A DNA stretch of 64,000 nt from Tabrizicola_A sp964393035 (GCA_964393035.1 CAYMRX010000001.1:124001-188000), one strand, 5' to 3'. Shown: positions 1 to 8,880, counted from the first letter of the stretch. Notes: generated by a model not told the origin, from the sequence alone. Translations and numbers: made by a program.

Positions 1-4
1 GCGG

Positions 5-2719
5 TTGGACGGTATTCTGATCTTGGCGATTTTGGCCGTGATGGCGATCCCGGTCGCAATTCTGGTGTTGTTTGTTCAAGTGGTCGGGCTGCGCGCCCGA
101 ATCCGCGCCTTGGAATCCAAGCTTGCCAACAGCCCCGACCCTGTGGCGCCCCCGATGCCGACCATGGCCGAGGCCGTTTCGGAACCACCTCCGCTGCCGA
201 TCCCCATGGACGCCGTCGCGTCCCGCGTGCCATCCGAACCCCAGACCGTGACACCGCCACCCCTGCCGCCCAGCGCCGCACAAGACCGCCCGTTGGTAAT
301 GCGCCCCGATCGGTTTGCCGCACTTGGCCGCTGGCTGCGCGACAACTGGGTTTATGCGATCTCTGCCGCCTCCTTGGGTCTGGCCGGTATCTTCTTTGTG
401 CAATACGGCATGGAGCGCGGCCTTCTGCCCCCCGGCTTGCGGGTGCTGGCGGCGCTGATCTTTGGCGCGGGGCTGGTGGCTGCGGGTGAAGGGCTGCGCC
501 GCCGTCATGGCGATGAAGGCAGCGCCACGACGGCCAGGCTGCCTTCGGTGTTTTCCGGCGCGGGAATTGTCACGCTGTTTGCCGCCGTTCTGGCCGCGCG
601 GCAATTATACGGGTTGATCGGGCCGCAAATGGCCTTTGCCGGGCATTTGGCGACTGCCGCGCTGGCCTTGGGGATTGGCTGGTTTTCTGGCCCGCTTCTT
701 GTGGCGGTCAGCCTGATCGGCGCCTTTGCAGCCCCCTTTATTGCAGGCGGCGCATCGCAGAACATCGGCTGGCTTTATGGCTATTTCACTTTGATCGCGG
801 CGCTTGGGCTTGGGGTGGATGCCGTGCGCCGCTGGGCCTGGGTGTCGGTTCTGGCTCTGGTCTTGGGCTATGGCGGAGGTCTGTTGACGCAACTGGGCGG
901 CGGCGGCGACGCGGGGTGGATCTTGCAATTGCTGGCACTGGTGCTGTTGACCGCCACCCTGCCCGAGCTGCGCCTGATCCCGGCACAGGTCGGTCCTGCC
1001 ACCCTGCCTGCGCTCTTGATGAAAGGCAAAGCCGGTTGGCCGGTCTTTCCGGTGCGGCTGGTCTTGGGGGCAACCGTGGCATCCGGTCTGGGCCTGTGCG
1101 CCGCCGCCACCGGCCGCGCCGACGCGGCCCTTCTGGCATTGGCCGGATTAACCTTTCTGACCTTGGCCTTTCTTTTCTGGGCCGAAAAGGCCGAGGGGCT
1201 GGCCGATATGGCCCTCTTGCCAGCCGCAGCTTTTCTCATGGTTCTTGCGATCCTTGGCGAAACGCGTGCGGCAGTCTGGGTCGAACATGCGGCTAAGGCC
1301 ATCGCCCTGCGCCCGCCCGAATCTGCACCCTCGCGGATTGCCTCGCTGCTGCTGATCATGGCCACACTCATCAGCCTTGGCGCGGCCTATCGTGCGCTCC
1401 GGCCCGGCCTGTGGGGCGTGCCCTTTGCCTTGGGCGCGGCGCTGATCGCCCCCCTTGCCGCCGTGGCGATGGAGATCTGGTGGCAACCGGCGCTGGTGCT
1501 TGGCCCCTACGCTTGGGCGCTGCATCTCATCGCGCTGGCCACGCTGATGACCGGCTTTGCGCTGCGGCTGGCCAAGGCAGACGCCCCCGGGATGCGCCGC
1601 GCCGCGCATGCCACGCTGTCGGCCCTGGCGCTGATCGCACTCGCCCTGTTCGTGCTGACCACAAAAACAGCCCTGACGCTGGCGCTGGCGGTGCTGCTCG
1701 TGGCCTCTGCCGCACTTGACCGCCGGTTCCGCCTGCCGGAAATGAGCCTGTTTCTACAGGCTGGCGCGGCGGTGCTGGGCTATCGCCTGCTGGCCGATCC
1801 AGGCCTGTCTTGGGCTTTGCAGGCCCCGTTGGGGCAGGTCTTGCTGGCGTTTGGCGGAACCATTGCCGCGATGCTTGCGACCCTGTGGCTCTTGCGACCG
1901 CTGGCGCGTCCCATCGCCCATGCCGTCGCCGAAAGTGCGGCCGCCGGACTGACGGCCATTCTGGCCAATGTGCTGATCGCCCGCGCGCTGACGCCACCGC
2001 CCGCCGTCGATGCGACCGCAACCTATGTGCCGCAAACCCTGCCGATGGAGACGCATTGGGGCATGACGCTGAACGCGCTGCCTTGGGTGATCTTTGCCCT
2101 GATGCAACTGTGGCGTGCCCGACAGGTCAGCCCGTTGCAGCCCTTGCGCCGGGCGTTGGCAGGCCTTGGCGGCATGATTGCCGCCGCAGGGTTGGCCAGT
2201 GCCGCGACCCTTGGAAACCCGCTGTTCGGCTGGAGCGCGGAGGATCTTGGGGCGCGGGTGCAAGGCCCGCCGGTGCTGGACACGCTGGCCTTGGCCTATG
2301 CCCTACCGGGGCTTTTGCTCTTGGCGGTGGCCTGGAGATGGGCGGATCTTGATCGGCGCTTGCGGCTAGGATTGATCAGCGCAGGTGCGGTGCTGACCGC
2401 CCTTTACACGGGTCTTGAAATCCGCCGCCTCTGGCAAGGGGATTTCCTTGGCACCCCCGGCGTGACGCAGGGCGAGCTTTATACCTATACGCTGGCGCTG
2501 ATGCTGCTCGGGGCGGGGCTGCTTTATCAGGCGATTGCCCGACGGTCTGACATGCTGCGCCGTCTGGCCATGGCGGTCATCGGGTTGGTGGTGGCCAAGG
2601 TCTTCCTGCTCGACGCATCGGGCCTGACCGGGCTGACGCGGGTGGTCAGCTTTGCCGGGCTGGGCCTGTCGCTGGCGGGGCTGGCATGGCTGAACCGCTG
2701 GGCCGAACGGCGGTCATGA
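5..2719 (+). CDS. DUF2339 family multi-pass membrane protein
   Basis: Large integral membrane protein of the DUF2339 family; its function is not known. The 904 residues open with one hydrophobic helix (about 5-27), a short charged stretch and a Pro-rich linker (about 45-97). The rest is almost continuously hydrophobic, with some twenty or more predicted transmembrane segments of alternating Ala/Leu/Gly-rich helices. It ends in a charged tail (RWAERRS). The only visible start is a TTG at the very edge of the window. The first helix looks complete, but a start further upstream cannot be excluded. No partner gene nearby suggests a role. Assignment rests on architecture, not on a catalytic motif. 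Confidence 0.8.
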   Translation: MDGILILAILAVMAIPVAILVLFVQVVGLRARIRALESKLANSPDPVAPPMPTMAEAVSEPPPLPIPMDAVASRVPSEPQTVTPPPLPPSAAQDRPLVMRPDRFAALGRWLRDNWVYAISAASLGLAGIFFVQYGMERGLLPPGLRVLAALIFGAGLVAAGEGLRRRHGDEGSATTARLPSVFSGAGIVTLFAAVLAARQLYGLIGPQMAFAGHLATAALALGIGWFSGPLLVAVSLIGAFAAPFIAGGASQNIGWLYGYFTLIAALGLGVDAVRRWAWVSVLALVLGYGGGLLTQLGGGGDAGWILQLLALVLLTATLPELRLIPAQVGPATLPALLMKGKAGWPVFPVRLVLGATVASGLGLCAAATGRADAALLALAGLTFLTLAFLFWAEKAEGLADMALLPAAAFLMVLAILGETRAAVWVEHAAKAIALRPPESAPSRIASLLLIMATLISLGAAYRALRPGLWGVPFALGAALIAPLAAVAMEIWWQPALVLGPYAWALHLIALATLMTGFALRLAKADAPGMRRAAHATLSALALIALALFVLTTKTALTLALAVLLVASAALDRRFRLPEMSLFLQAGAAVLGYRLLADPGLSWALQAPLGQVLLAFGGTIAAMLATLWLLRPLARPIAHAVAESAAAGLTAILANVLIARALTPPPAVDATATYVPQTLPMETHWGMTLNALPWVIFALMQLWRARQVSPLQPLRRALAGLGGMIAAAGLASAATLGNPLFGWSAEDLGARVQGPPVLDTLALAYALPGLLLLAVAWRWADLDRRLRLGLISAGAVLTALYTGLEIRRLWQGDFLGTPGVTQGELYTYTLALMLLGAGLLYQAIARRSDMLRRLAMAVIGLVVAKVFLLDASGLTGLTRVVSFAGLGLSLAGLAWLNRWAERRS

Positions 2720-2895
2720 CCCCGGTGGCTTGACTTTTGCCACGATTGCCCCCATCTGGCCCGCACGCCCACCCATCCGGTCCCGCGTGAGGACAAGGGG
2801 ATGCCGGGCGAGGTTCCCCCTTCACGCAAGGTAACCCTTCCCACACGGCCAAACCGCAAGATGCGGTGGGGCGAGTGTCGGTTGCCTATTTTGAA

Positions 2896-2908
2896 GAACG
2901 GACCGTTC
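2896..2908. promoter_or_regulatory. Perfect dyad just upstream of rhlE start
   Basis: GAACGG-A-CCGTTC is a perfect inverted repeat with 6-bp arms and one central base, ending two bases before the rhlE ATG. It resembles TetR-family operators in form. It also contains the only Shine-Dalgarno-like bases (CGGA) for this start. It could therefore act as a protein-binding site or as a small hairpin masking translation. Confidence 0.4.
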
Positions 2909-2910
2909 AC

Positions 2911-4278
2911 ATGACGACCTTTGCCGATCTCGGCCTTTCGCCTTCCATCCTGAAGGCGCTGGAAAAGACCAAACTGCAAACACCGACGCCGATTCAGGCG
3001 CAGGCCATTCCCCATATCATGAAGGGGGCCGACCTGATGGGTCTGGCCCAGACCGGCACCGGCAAGACGGCGGCCTTTGGCCTGCCCCTGCTGCACCGCA
3101 TCCTTGACCTTGGCCACCCGCCGGGGCCGAAACATGTCCGCGCCCTGATCCTTGCGCCGACGCGCGAACTGATCATCCAGATCAAGGACAATCTGGAAAT
3201 CTTCACCAAAGGCACCGCCGTGAAGGTCACGATGGTGGTCGGCGGCGCGTCTGTGCTGAAACAGGCGCAAGCCCTGTCGCGCGGCACCGATGTGCTGGTC
3301 GCCACGCCGGGCCGTCTGATCGACCATCTGGAACAGGGCAACGTCAGCCTTGAGAAATGCGGCTATCTCGTGCTGGACGAGGCGGACCATATGCTCGACA
3401 TGGGGTTCATCCATTCCCTGCGCAAGATCGCCAAGCACATTCCGCAACGCCGCCAGACGCTGCTGTTCTCGGCCACCATGCCGAAAGACATTGAGGAAAT
3501 CGCCGATACCTACCTGCGCAATCCTGTGCGCGTGCAGGTTTCCACCCCCGGCAAACCGGCAGAAAAGATCACCCAAGGCGTGCATTACATTCCGATGGGC
3601 GACAAGGCCAAGCTGCTGGAGGAGTATCTGAAAAAGCACCCGACCGAACAGGCGCTGGTCTTTGGCCGCACCAAGCATGGCTCGGAAAAGCTGATGAAGC
3701 TGCTCGTGTCTTGGGGTTTCAAGGCAGGCTCCATCCACGGCAACAAGAGCCAGAACCAGCGCGAGCGCACCTTGGCGGAATTCAAGTCGGGCGAGTTGGA
3801 TATTCTGGTGGCAACCGATGTGGCCGCGCGGGGCATCGACATTCCGACGGTGCGTCATGTCTATAACTATGACATGCCGAACGTGCCGGAGAACTACGTC
3901 CACCGCATCGGCCGCACCGCGCGTGCCGGGGCTGCGGGCACCGCTGTGGCCTTCTGCTCGCCCGCCGAGATGGACGAACTCAAAGCTGTTGAAAAACTGC
4001 TGAAAAAACCGATCCCGGTTCTGGGCGGCGCCCCTTGGGCCGCCGACATCGTGGCGGCCACGCCAAAGCCCGGCCAGAACCGCGGCCAGCGCCCCGGTGC
4101 ACGCCCCGGCGGCCAGAAAAAGGGCAGCCAACCGCCTGCCCAGAAACCCGCAGGCCCGCGCCCGGCTGCCAAGCCCGGCGCCCGCCCGCAAGGCAGCCGT
4201 CCGCAGGGCAGCAAACCCGCAGGCGGCAATCAGGCGCCCCGCCGCGACGGCGCACGGCCAAAGCCGCGTCAGGCCTGA
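2911..4278 (+). CDS. rhlE: DEAD-box RNA helicase, RhlE type
   Basis: ATP-dependent RNA helicase that remodels RNA duplexes, in this subfamily usually during ribosome assembly, RNA turnover or cold adaptation. In the 455-residue product the motifs are in canonical order: Q-motif region (TPTPIQ, about 24-29), Walker A AQTGTGKT (46-53), PTRELIIQ (83-90), TPGRLID (132-138), DEAD (156-159), SAT (187-189) and, in the second RecA lobe, ARGID and HRIGRTARAG. The tail from about residue 385 is a basic Gly/Pro/Gln/Arg-rich low-complexity extension typical of RhlE and likely to bind RNA. An upstream in-frame ATG at 2866 adds 15 residues unlike the family, so the ATG at 2911 is preferred. A perfect dyad lies directly before it. 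Confidence 0.93.
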   Translation: MTTFADLGLSPSILKALEKTKLQTPTPIQAQAIPHIMKGADLMGLAQTGTGKTAAFGLPLLHRILDLGHPPGPKHVRALILAPTRELIIQIKDNLEIFTKGTAVKVTMVVGGASVLKQAQALSRGTDVLVATPGRLIDHLEQGNVSLEKCGYLVLDEADHMLDMGFIHSLRKIAKHIPQRRQTLLFSATMPKDIEEIADTYLRNPVRVQVSTPGKPAEKITQGVHYIPMGDKAKLLEEYLKKHPTEQALVFGRTKHGSEKLMKLLVSWGFKAGSIHGNKSQNQRERTLAEFKSGELDILVATDVAARGIDIPTVRHVYNYDMPNVPENYVHRIGRTARAGAAGTAVAFCSPAEMDELKAVEKLLKKPIPVLGGAPWAADIVAATPKPGQNRGQRPGARPGGQKKGSQPPAQKPAGPRPAAKPGARPQGSRPQGSKPAGGNQAPRRDGARPKPRQA

Positions 4279-4290
4279 GGCATAAAGGAA

Positions 4291-4317
4291 AGGGCGGGGA
4301 AATCCCGCCCTATTTCG
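4291..4317. terminator. Bidirectional terminator between rhlE and the CII-like gene
   Basis: Perfect stem AGGGCGGG/CCCGCCCT (4291-4298 with 4304-4311), loop GAAAT, followed on the + strand by ATTTCGCTT. It sits between two convergent genes and overlaps the stop codon of the minus-strand gene. The U-tract is imperfect. Confidence 0.6.
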
Positions 4318-4762
4318 CTTCTTCTTCCAGGTTCAGCTTCATATCCAGCAGCACCTGTTGCAGCGCCAGCGTTTCGCGCAGCATGCGCTTTGCCTCGTTG
4401 ATGGAAATCTTGCCGTCGCCGATGGCCAAATTGTATTCGCTCATCAGCACGGCAAAACGCTGCGCCAAGACAACCACATCCTGATTGACCCCGGAGGACT
4501 GGGCGTTGCGCTTTTCCGCATCATAAGACAGCGTGATGCCGCGCAAATCGGCCAGTGCTGCCGTCACATGCGGAAACCGCGACGCGCCCTCCAAGGCCGC
4601 AACGACATCAATCGGCATGAAGCGGTCGCCATGCTCGTCATTGTCGGAATAATAGCGACCGAGCGTCGCCTTCGACTTGCCGGTGATCTCGCAAGCCGCC
4701 TCAATCCCCACATCCTTGACCAGCGCTTCGCTGTGCTTCTTCAGATAAGTGGCCACACTCAT
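4310..4762 (-). CDS. Phage-CII-like helix-turn-helix regulator (putative)
   Basis: Predicted DNA-binding protein of 150 residues. The N-terminal region contains a helix-turn-helix-like segment (IEAACEITGKSKATLGRYYS, about 20-39), resembling phage CII-type regulators. The C-terminal half is helical and charged (NEAKRMLRETLALQQVLLDM), suggesting an oligomerisation helix. An in-frame TTG at 4768 precedes the chosen ATG at 4762, which has AAAGG nine bases upstream. No other phage gene is present, so this looks domesticated and chromosomal. It faces a 400-bp gap rich in hairpins and a repeated 14-mer, a plausible place for it to act. Family assignment is tentative. Confidence 0.55.
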   Translation of the reverse strand: MSVATYLKKHSEALVKDVGIEAACEITGKSKATLGRYYSDNDEHGDRFMPIDVVAALEGASRFPHVTAALADLRGITLSYDAEKRNAQSSGVNQDVVVLAQRFAVLMSEYNLAIGDGKISINEAKRMLRETLALQQVLLDMKLNLEEEAK

Positions 4763-4792
4763 GATCAATTACCTTTACTCCGGGCATAACAT

Positions 4793-4806
4793 CGCGCCGG
4801 GGAATT
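4793..4806 (+). repeat. 14-bp direct repeat, copy 1
   Basis: CGCGCCGGGGAATT lies just upstream of the CII-like gene and is repeated perfectly at 5008-5021, 215 bp away. Perfect conservation next to a regulator gene makes an operator possible, but no function is shown. Confidence 0.5.
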
Positions 4807-5007
4807 CATTTTGCCTTTTCCCATTAATGCGATGGTAAGCATCTGTCACGAATAAAGGTGCTCTGGGCGTCCAGAGTAAGTAACGAGTGGCCAGCGCCCC
4901 CAGCGCTGGCTTGGGTGGGGGTCTGCCGTGTATTTCTCCCGTGATGGGTGACTTTTTCCAAAGGTCATCACGGTCGCGCGGCGGACCCGTCAGCGTTGTA
5001 ATAATTG

Positions 5008-5021
5008 CGCGCCGGGGAATT
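5008..5021 (+). repeat. 14-bp direct repeat, copy 2
   Basis: Second perfect copy of CGCGCCGGGGAATT. Here it also forms the left arm of the hairpin CCGGGG-AATTAG-CCCCGG, about 145 bp upstream of thymidine kinase. Confidence 0.5.
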
Positions 5022-5165
5022 AGCCCCGGTTGTTATGGTGTGCTGCCGGGCCGTTGCGCCCCCCCTACCCGTGTTTTTACTTCATGATTTTGGCCCTTGT
5101 GGGAACGCGGGTGCCCCGCTTTTCCCTCCCTTGCGCGCCGCACAGCCCTTGGGCTAGATCGGGTC

Positions 5166-5744
5166 ATGGCAAAGCTGTACTTCAACTACTCCACCATGAA
5201 CGCGGGCAAATCGACGCTCCTGCTGCAAGCCTCGCACAATTACCGCGAAGGCGGGATGGAGACCTACCTCATCACCGCCCAATTCGACAATCGCGCGGGC
5301 CAAGGCCAGATCGCCAGCCGCATCGGCATTGGCGAGGCGGCCGATACCTTTGCACCCGATGAGGATCTGTTTGAAAAGTTGAAAGCCCGCTTTGCCAAAA
5401 GCACGGTGGCCTGCGTTTTCATCGACGAGGCGCAGTTTTTGTCCAAAGAACAGGTCTGGCAACTGGCCCGTGCGGTGGATGATCTGGGCGTTCCGGTGAT
5501 GGCTTATGGCCTCAGGGTCGACTTTCAGGGCAACCTGTTTCCCGGCTCTGCCGCGCTCTTGGCTTGGGCCGATGAGATGCGCGAGGTCCGCACCATCTGT
5601 CACTGCGGCAAGAAAGCCACGATGGTGGTGCGCAAGGGCGCGGATGGCAAACCCATGCGGGATGGCGATCAGGTGGTGATCGGCGGCAATGAAACCTATC
5701 AAAGCATGTGTCGCCGCCACTGGCGACAAGCGGTCGACGATTAA
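5166..5744 (+). CDS. tdk: Thymidine kinase
   Basis: Cytosolic enzyme of pyrimidine salvage that phosphorylates thymidine to dTMP with ATP. The 192-residue length is normal for type II bacterial thymidine kinases. A P-loop (STMNAGKST, about 9-17) opens the protein, FIDEAQF carries the Walker B/catalytic glutamate, and CHCGKKA plus a downstream CRRHW supply zinc-ribbon cysteines. An upstream in-frame GTG/ATG extension (from 5097) is unlike the family, so ATG 5166 is chosen. Its TAA overlaps the stop codon of the convergent DMT transporter by four bases, so there is no terminator room between them. Confidence 0.95.
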   Translation: MAKLYFNYSTMNAGKSTLLLQASHNYREGGMETYLITAQFDNRAGQGQIASRIGIGEAADTFAPDEDLFEKLKARFAKSTVACVFIDEAQFLSKEQVWQLARAVDDLGVPVMAYGLRVDFQGNLFPGSAALLAWADEMREVRTICHCGKKATMVVRKGADGKPMRDGDQVVIGGNETYQSMCRRHWRQAVDD

Positions 5745-6664
5745 GCCGTCTCTTGTGCCCGCGCCCGCAGCGCGATCATCGTGCCTGCCGCCACGATCAG
5801 CACCATGCCCAAGACGGCCAAAGGCTCCAGTCCTTTGCCCCAGATAACCCAAGTCCAAAAGGCCGAAGCGGGCAGGATGATATATTCCAGCACGCTGGCC
5901 CGGCTGGCATCGGTGATCTGATAGGCCCGGATCATGAAGCCAACGCCGATCAGGCTGCCCGCCGCCTGCACAAAGGTCCAGAAATAGAACCCGCCCGAAG
6001 GCCAGACCGGGCCACGCTGCAAGAACCCGTCAGCCCCGGCAGGCACCTCCAGCGGCAAGAGCGTCAGCGCCAGCATCCCCACCGCGCCAATGATTCCCAG
6101 CGCGCCGAAGAAACCTGCCAGCAGGGTTTGCGCGCTTTCGCCCTCGCACCATTCACGGGTGGCAATGTTGCCCATCGCATAGAGCGCGCCCGCCACGATC
6201 GGCAGCACGGCAGCCAAAGAGGCCCCGCCCATCGCCTCTGGCCCCAGCACCAACAGCACGCCCACAAAGCCAAGGCCCACCGCAACAATCCGCACCGGGC
6301 CGATCTTGTGGCCATAGGCAAAGCGCGAAATCAGCAAGACCCAGATCGGCGCGGTGAACAACCCCGCCGCCACCAAGGCCACATCAAGGAAAGCCAGCGC
6401 GCCAAAATAGATCACCATGGCCGACCCATGGATGGCAGACCGCGCCACCACCGCGCGCCAATTGCGCGGCCGGATGCGCCAGCCCAAGACAACCGCACCA
6501 AGGCCCAAGAGCACCGCCGTCATGCAAGACCGGGTGAAGTGGAATTGCCAAAGCCCGGCCTCATCGGCGATCACCCGCACATAATTATCGGTAAAGCCGA
6601 TGATAAAGGCGTAGATCGAAATCAACCCGGCGGCCAGCAAGGTCCGGTCTTTGGTCGCGTTCAC
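5741..6664 (-). CDS. DMT-superfamily (EamA) transporter
   Basis: Inner-membrane transporter of the drug/metabolite family, probably exporting a small metabolite; substrate unknown. About ten transmembrane helices fall into two EamA-type halves, with the second repeat around TDASRASVLEYIILP. The GTG at 6664 is the likely start. It is preceded five bases upstream by GAAGGAAG, while the longer ATG at 6736 would add a charged tail and leave almost no room for the divergent promoter. From that start the product is 307 residues. It lies divergent from the acyl-CoA synthetase gene. Confidence 0.8.
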   Translation of the reverse strand: MNATKDRTLLAAGLISIYAFIIGFTDNYVRVIADEAGLWQFHFTRSCMTAVLLGLGAVVLGWRIRPRNWRAVVARSAIHGSAMVIYFGALAFLDVALVAAGLFTAPIWVLLISRFAYGHKIGPVRIVAVGLGFVGVLLVLGPEAMGGASLAAVLPIVAGALYAMGNIATREWCEGESAQTLLAGFFGALGIIGAVGMLALTLLPLEVPAGADGFLQRGPVWPSGGFYFWTFVQAAGSLIGVGFMIRAYQITDASRASVLEYIILPASAFWTWVIWGKGLEPLAVLGMVLIVAAGTMIALRARAQETA

Positions 6665-6757
6665 AATGTCTTCCTTCGTATTTCCTGCTTTCCCTTTGCC
6701 TGCATCCTTCGCAAACTGCCCGTCGGAAAACGACATTCTGCGTCAGGGAGAAAACAC

Positions 6758-8380
6758 ATGGGCTGGCTGGCAGACGAAAGCGGGTTGGAAAAGACGGCAG
6801 CCAACTTTTCGGCCCTTACGCCCCTGTCGCATTTGAAGCGCGCCGCAGATATCTTTGCCCATCGCACCGCCGTGGTGTGGAAATCGACCCGGCTCAGCTA
6901 TGCCGACTATGCCGCCCGCATCAGCCAACTGGCTTCGGCGCTTGCGCTGCGGGGCATTCAGCCCGGCGATGTGGTGGCCACGCTTTTGCCCAACATCCCC
7001 GCCCAAGCCGAGGCGCATTTTGGCGTGCCGGCCTGCGGGGCGGTGTTGAACACCATCAACACCCGGTTGGACGCCGACACCGTGGCCTATATCTTTGGCC
7101 ATGCCGGGGCGAAGATCCTGCTCTGCGACACCGCTTTTCTGCCGCTGGCCCAAGAGGCGATTCGCCGGATGGACGGCACGGCGCCCGAGATCATCGAAGT
7201 GGTGGATCACGGTTTTACCGCCTCGGGCGCCTATCTGACCTATGAGGCGCTGCTCGCGAAAGGCGATCCTGCCGCCGCGTGGGCAATGCCTGAAGATGAA
7301 TGGGAATCCATCGCCATCAATTACACCTCGGGCACGACAGGGCGGCCGAAGGGCGTGGTCTATCATCACCGCGGGGCCTATCTTGCCACCACGGCCAATG
7401 CGATCGGCTGGCGGATGCAGTTGTTTCCGGTTTATCTGACCATCGTGCCGCTGTTTCACTGCAATGGCTGGTGCCACACGTGGATGGTGCCAATGATGGG
7501 CGGCACGCTGGTCTGCTGCCGCGATGTGACCGCCAAGGCGATCTATGATGCGATTGCCGATGAGGGCGTCACCCATTTCGGCGGCGCGCCGATTGTTCTG
7601 AACACGGTCATCAACTGCAAGGCCGAGGATCGCCGGGCGTTTTCGCATCAGGTTCAGGTCTTTACCGCAGGCGCCCCCCCGGCGGCGGCGACACTCGCCG
7701 CGTTTGAGCCCTTGGGCTTCAACGTGACGCAGGTTTATGGGCTGACCGAAACCTATGGCCCGGCAACCGAATGTCTGTGGCAGACGGAATGGGACACGGC
7801 ACAGGGCGACGACCGTTCCGCGCTCAAGGCGCGCACCGGGGTGGCGATGGCCATGCTGGAAGCTGCGGAGGTGCATGACGACCATGGGCAGCCTGTGCCC
7901 CGCGATGCCGCCCATTCGGGCGAAATCGCCATGCGCGGCAATATGGTGATGAAGGGCTATTACAAGAACCCGGAAGCCACGCGCGAGGCGTTCAAGGGCG
8001 GCTGGTTCCGATCCGGCGATATCGCGTTTCGACACCCCGACGGCTATTTGAAAATCACCGACCGGGCGAAAGACATCATCATTTCGGGCGGCGAGAATGT
8101 CTCCTCGGTCGAAGTGGAAGGCGCTTTGATGCATCACCCTGCCGTCAGCCTCTGTGCCGTCGTCGCCAAACCCGATGACAAATGGGGCGAAGTGCCTTGC
8201 GCCTTTGTCGAGTTGAAACCCGGCGCCTCTGCGACCGAAGCCGAGCTTATCGCCCATTGCCGCGGCCGCTTGGCGGGCTTCAAATCGCCCAAGCATGTGG
8301 TCTTTGCGGAATTGCCAAAGACCTCGACCGGGAAGATCCAGAAATTTGAACTGCGCGCGGTGGCGAAACTGCTGCCGTGA
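6758..8380 (+). CDS. Acyl-CoA synthetase (AMP-forming fatty-acid CoA ligase)
   Basis: Activates a carboxylic acid to its CoA thioester through an acyl-adenylate. The 540-residue product has the ANL-superfamily signatures: P-loop YTSGTTGRPKG (189-199), a YGLTETYG motif in the middle, the GWFRSGDIA hinge region and the C-terminal PKTSTGKIQK with the catalytic lysine. Sequence style fits medium-chain/short-chain ligases; in related organisms similar proteins include the methylmercaptopropionate-CoA ligase DmdB. The substrate cannot be fixed here. The start is ATG 6758, with GGGAG upstream. An open reading extension reaching back to 5708 is only lack of stops across the antisense DMT gene. The convergent ldtR-like gene ends two bases away. 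Confidence 0.88.
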   Translation: MGWLADESGLEKTAANFSALTPLSHLKRAADIFAHRTAVVWKSTRLSYADYAARISQLASALALRGIQPGDVVATLLPNIPAQAEAHFGVPACGAVLNTINTRLDADTVAYIFGHAGAKILLCDTAFLPLAQEAIRRMDGTAPEIIEVVDHGFTASGAYLTYEALLAKGDPAAAWAMPEDEWESIAINYTSGTTGRPKGVVYHHRGAYLATTANAIGWRMQLFPVYLTIVPLFHCNGWCHTWMVPMMGGTLVCCRDVTAKAIYDAIADEGVTHFGGAPIVLNTVINCKAEDRRAFSHQVQVFTAGAPPAAATLAAFEPLGFNVTQVYGLTETYGPATECLWQTEWDTAQGDDRSALKARTGVAMAMLEAAEVHDDHGQPVPRDAAHSGEIAMRGNMVMKGYYKNPEATREAFKGGWFRSGDIAFRHPDGYLKITDRAKDIIISGGENVSSVEVEGALMHHPAVSLCAVVAKPDDKWGEVPCAFVELKPGASATEAELIAHCRGRLAGFKSPKHVVFAELPKTSTGKIQKFELRAVAKLLP

Positions 8381-8382
8381 CC

Positions 8383-8880
8383 CTAGTAGATATAGCGGAT
8401 CTGTTCCGTCCAATACCGCTCCATCCGTTTGAGCGAGGTATTCATCTGGTCCATCCCGGCCGCGTCGACCAAGCCGCGCTTGGCCAGCCCTTCGGCATGG
8501 CGGGTGAAAAGATCGGTCAGCATGCCGCGCACCCGGCGCCCCTTTTCGGTCAACCGCACCCGCACCGAGCGGCGGTCGATCTCGGACCGCTGGTGGTGCA
8601 TATAGCCCAGTTCCACCAGTTTTTTCAGGTTATATGACACGTTCGAACCCTGATAATAGCCGCGCGATTTCAACTCGCCCGCGGTCACCTCATTCTCCCC
8701 GATGTTGAACAGCAACAGGGCCTGAACCGAGTTGATTTCCAAAATGGCAAGCCGTTCGAATTCATCCTTGATGACATCCAAAAGCAGGCGGTGCAGCCGT
8801 TCCACCAGCGCCAGATTGTCGAGGTAGCCCGCCATCATGGTCTTTTGTGAACCATCCAGAACCGGGGAATGCAATGTCAT
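8383..8880 (-). CDS. ldtR: MarR-family regulator, LdtR-like
   Basis: Winged-helix transcriptional regulator, 165 residues. The central wHTH reads through INSVQALLLFNIGE, the recognition region SNVSYNLKKLVELGY and the wing RRSVRVRLTEKG. This pattern matches the LdtR group of alphaproteobacteria, known in Liberibacter for controlling an L,D-transpeptidase gene. The target here is unknown. The ATG at 8880 has AGGAGA six bases upstream, which rejects the 19-residue longer version. It lies tail-to-tail with the acyl-CoA synthetase gene and is followed upstream by a glycosyltransferase-like gene on the same strand. Confidence 0.85.
   Translation of the reverse strand: MTLHSPVLDGSQKTMMAGYLDNLALVERLHRLLLDVIKDEFERLAILEINSVQALLLFNIGENEVTAGELKSRGYYQGSNVSYNLKKLVELGYMHHQRSEIDRRSVRVRLTEKGRRVRGMLTDLFTRHAEGLAKRGLVDAAGMDQMNTSLKRMERYWTEQIRYIY

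Larger units (their letters stand above)
4763..5165. other. Hairpin-rich intergenic region, no gene seen
   Basis: About 400 bp between two divergent genes. It holds four perfect short hairpins: CTCTGG/CCAGAG (4861-4876), GCCAGCG/CGCTGGC (4890-4910), CCGTGATG/CATCACGG (4939-4973) and CCGGGG/CCCCGG (5012-5029). A 14-mer, CGCGCCGGGGAATT, occurs twice (4793-4806 and 5008-5021). No convincing ORF is present. It must contain the promoters of the CII-like gene and of thymidine kinase. It could also encode a structured small RNA, but no known RNA family was recognised. Confidence 0.5.

Noticed and set aside
5708..6757. Long upstream extension of the acyl-CoA synthetase frame
   Set aside because: It crosses the DMT transporter antisense and resembles no protein; the family starts at ATG 6758.
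8638..8660. GTTCGAACC, a T-loop-like sequence
   Set aside because: It lies inside the ldtR-like coding sequence and lacks the other tRNA arms; the similar motif near 42085 is inside the glycosyltransferase gene.
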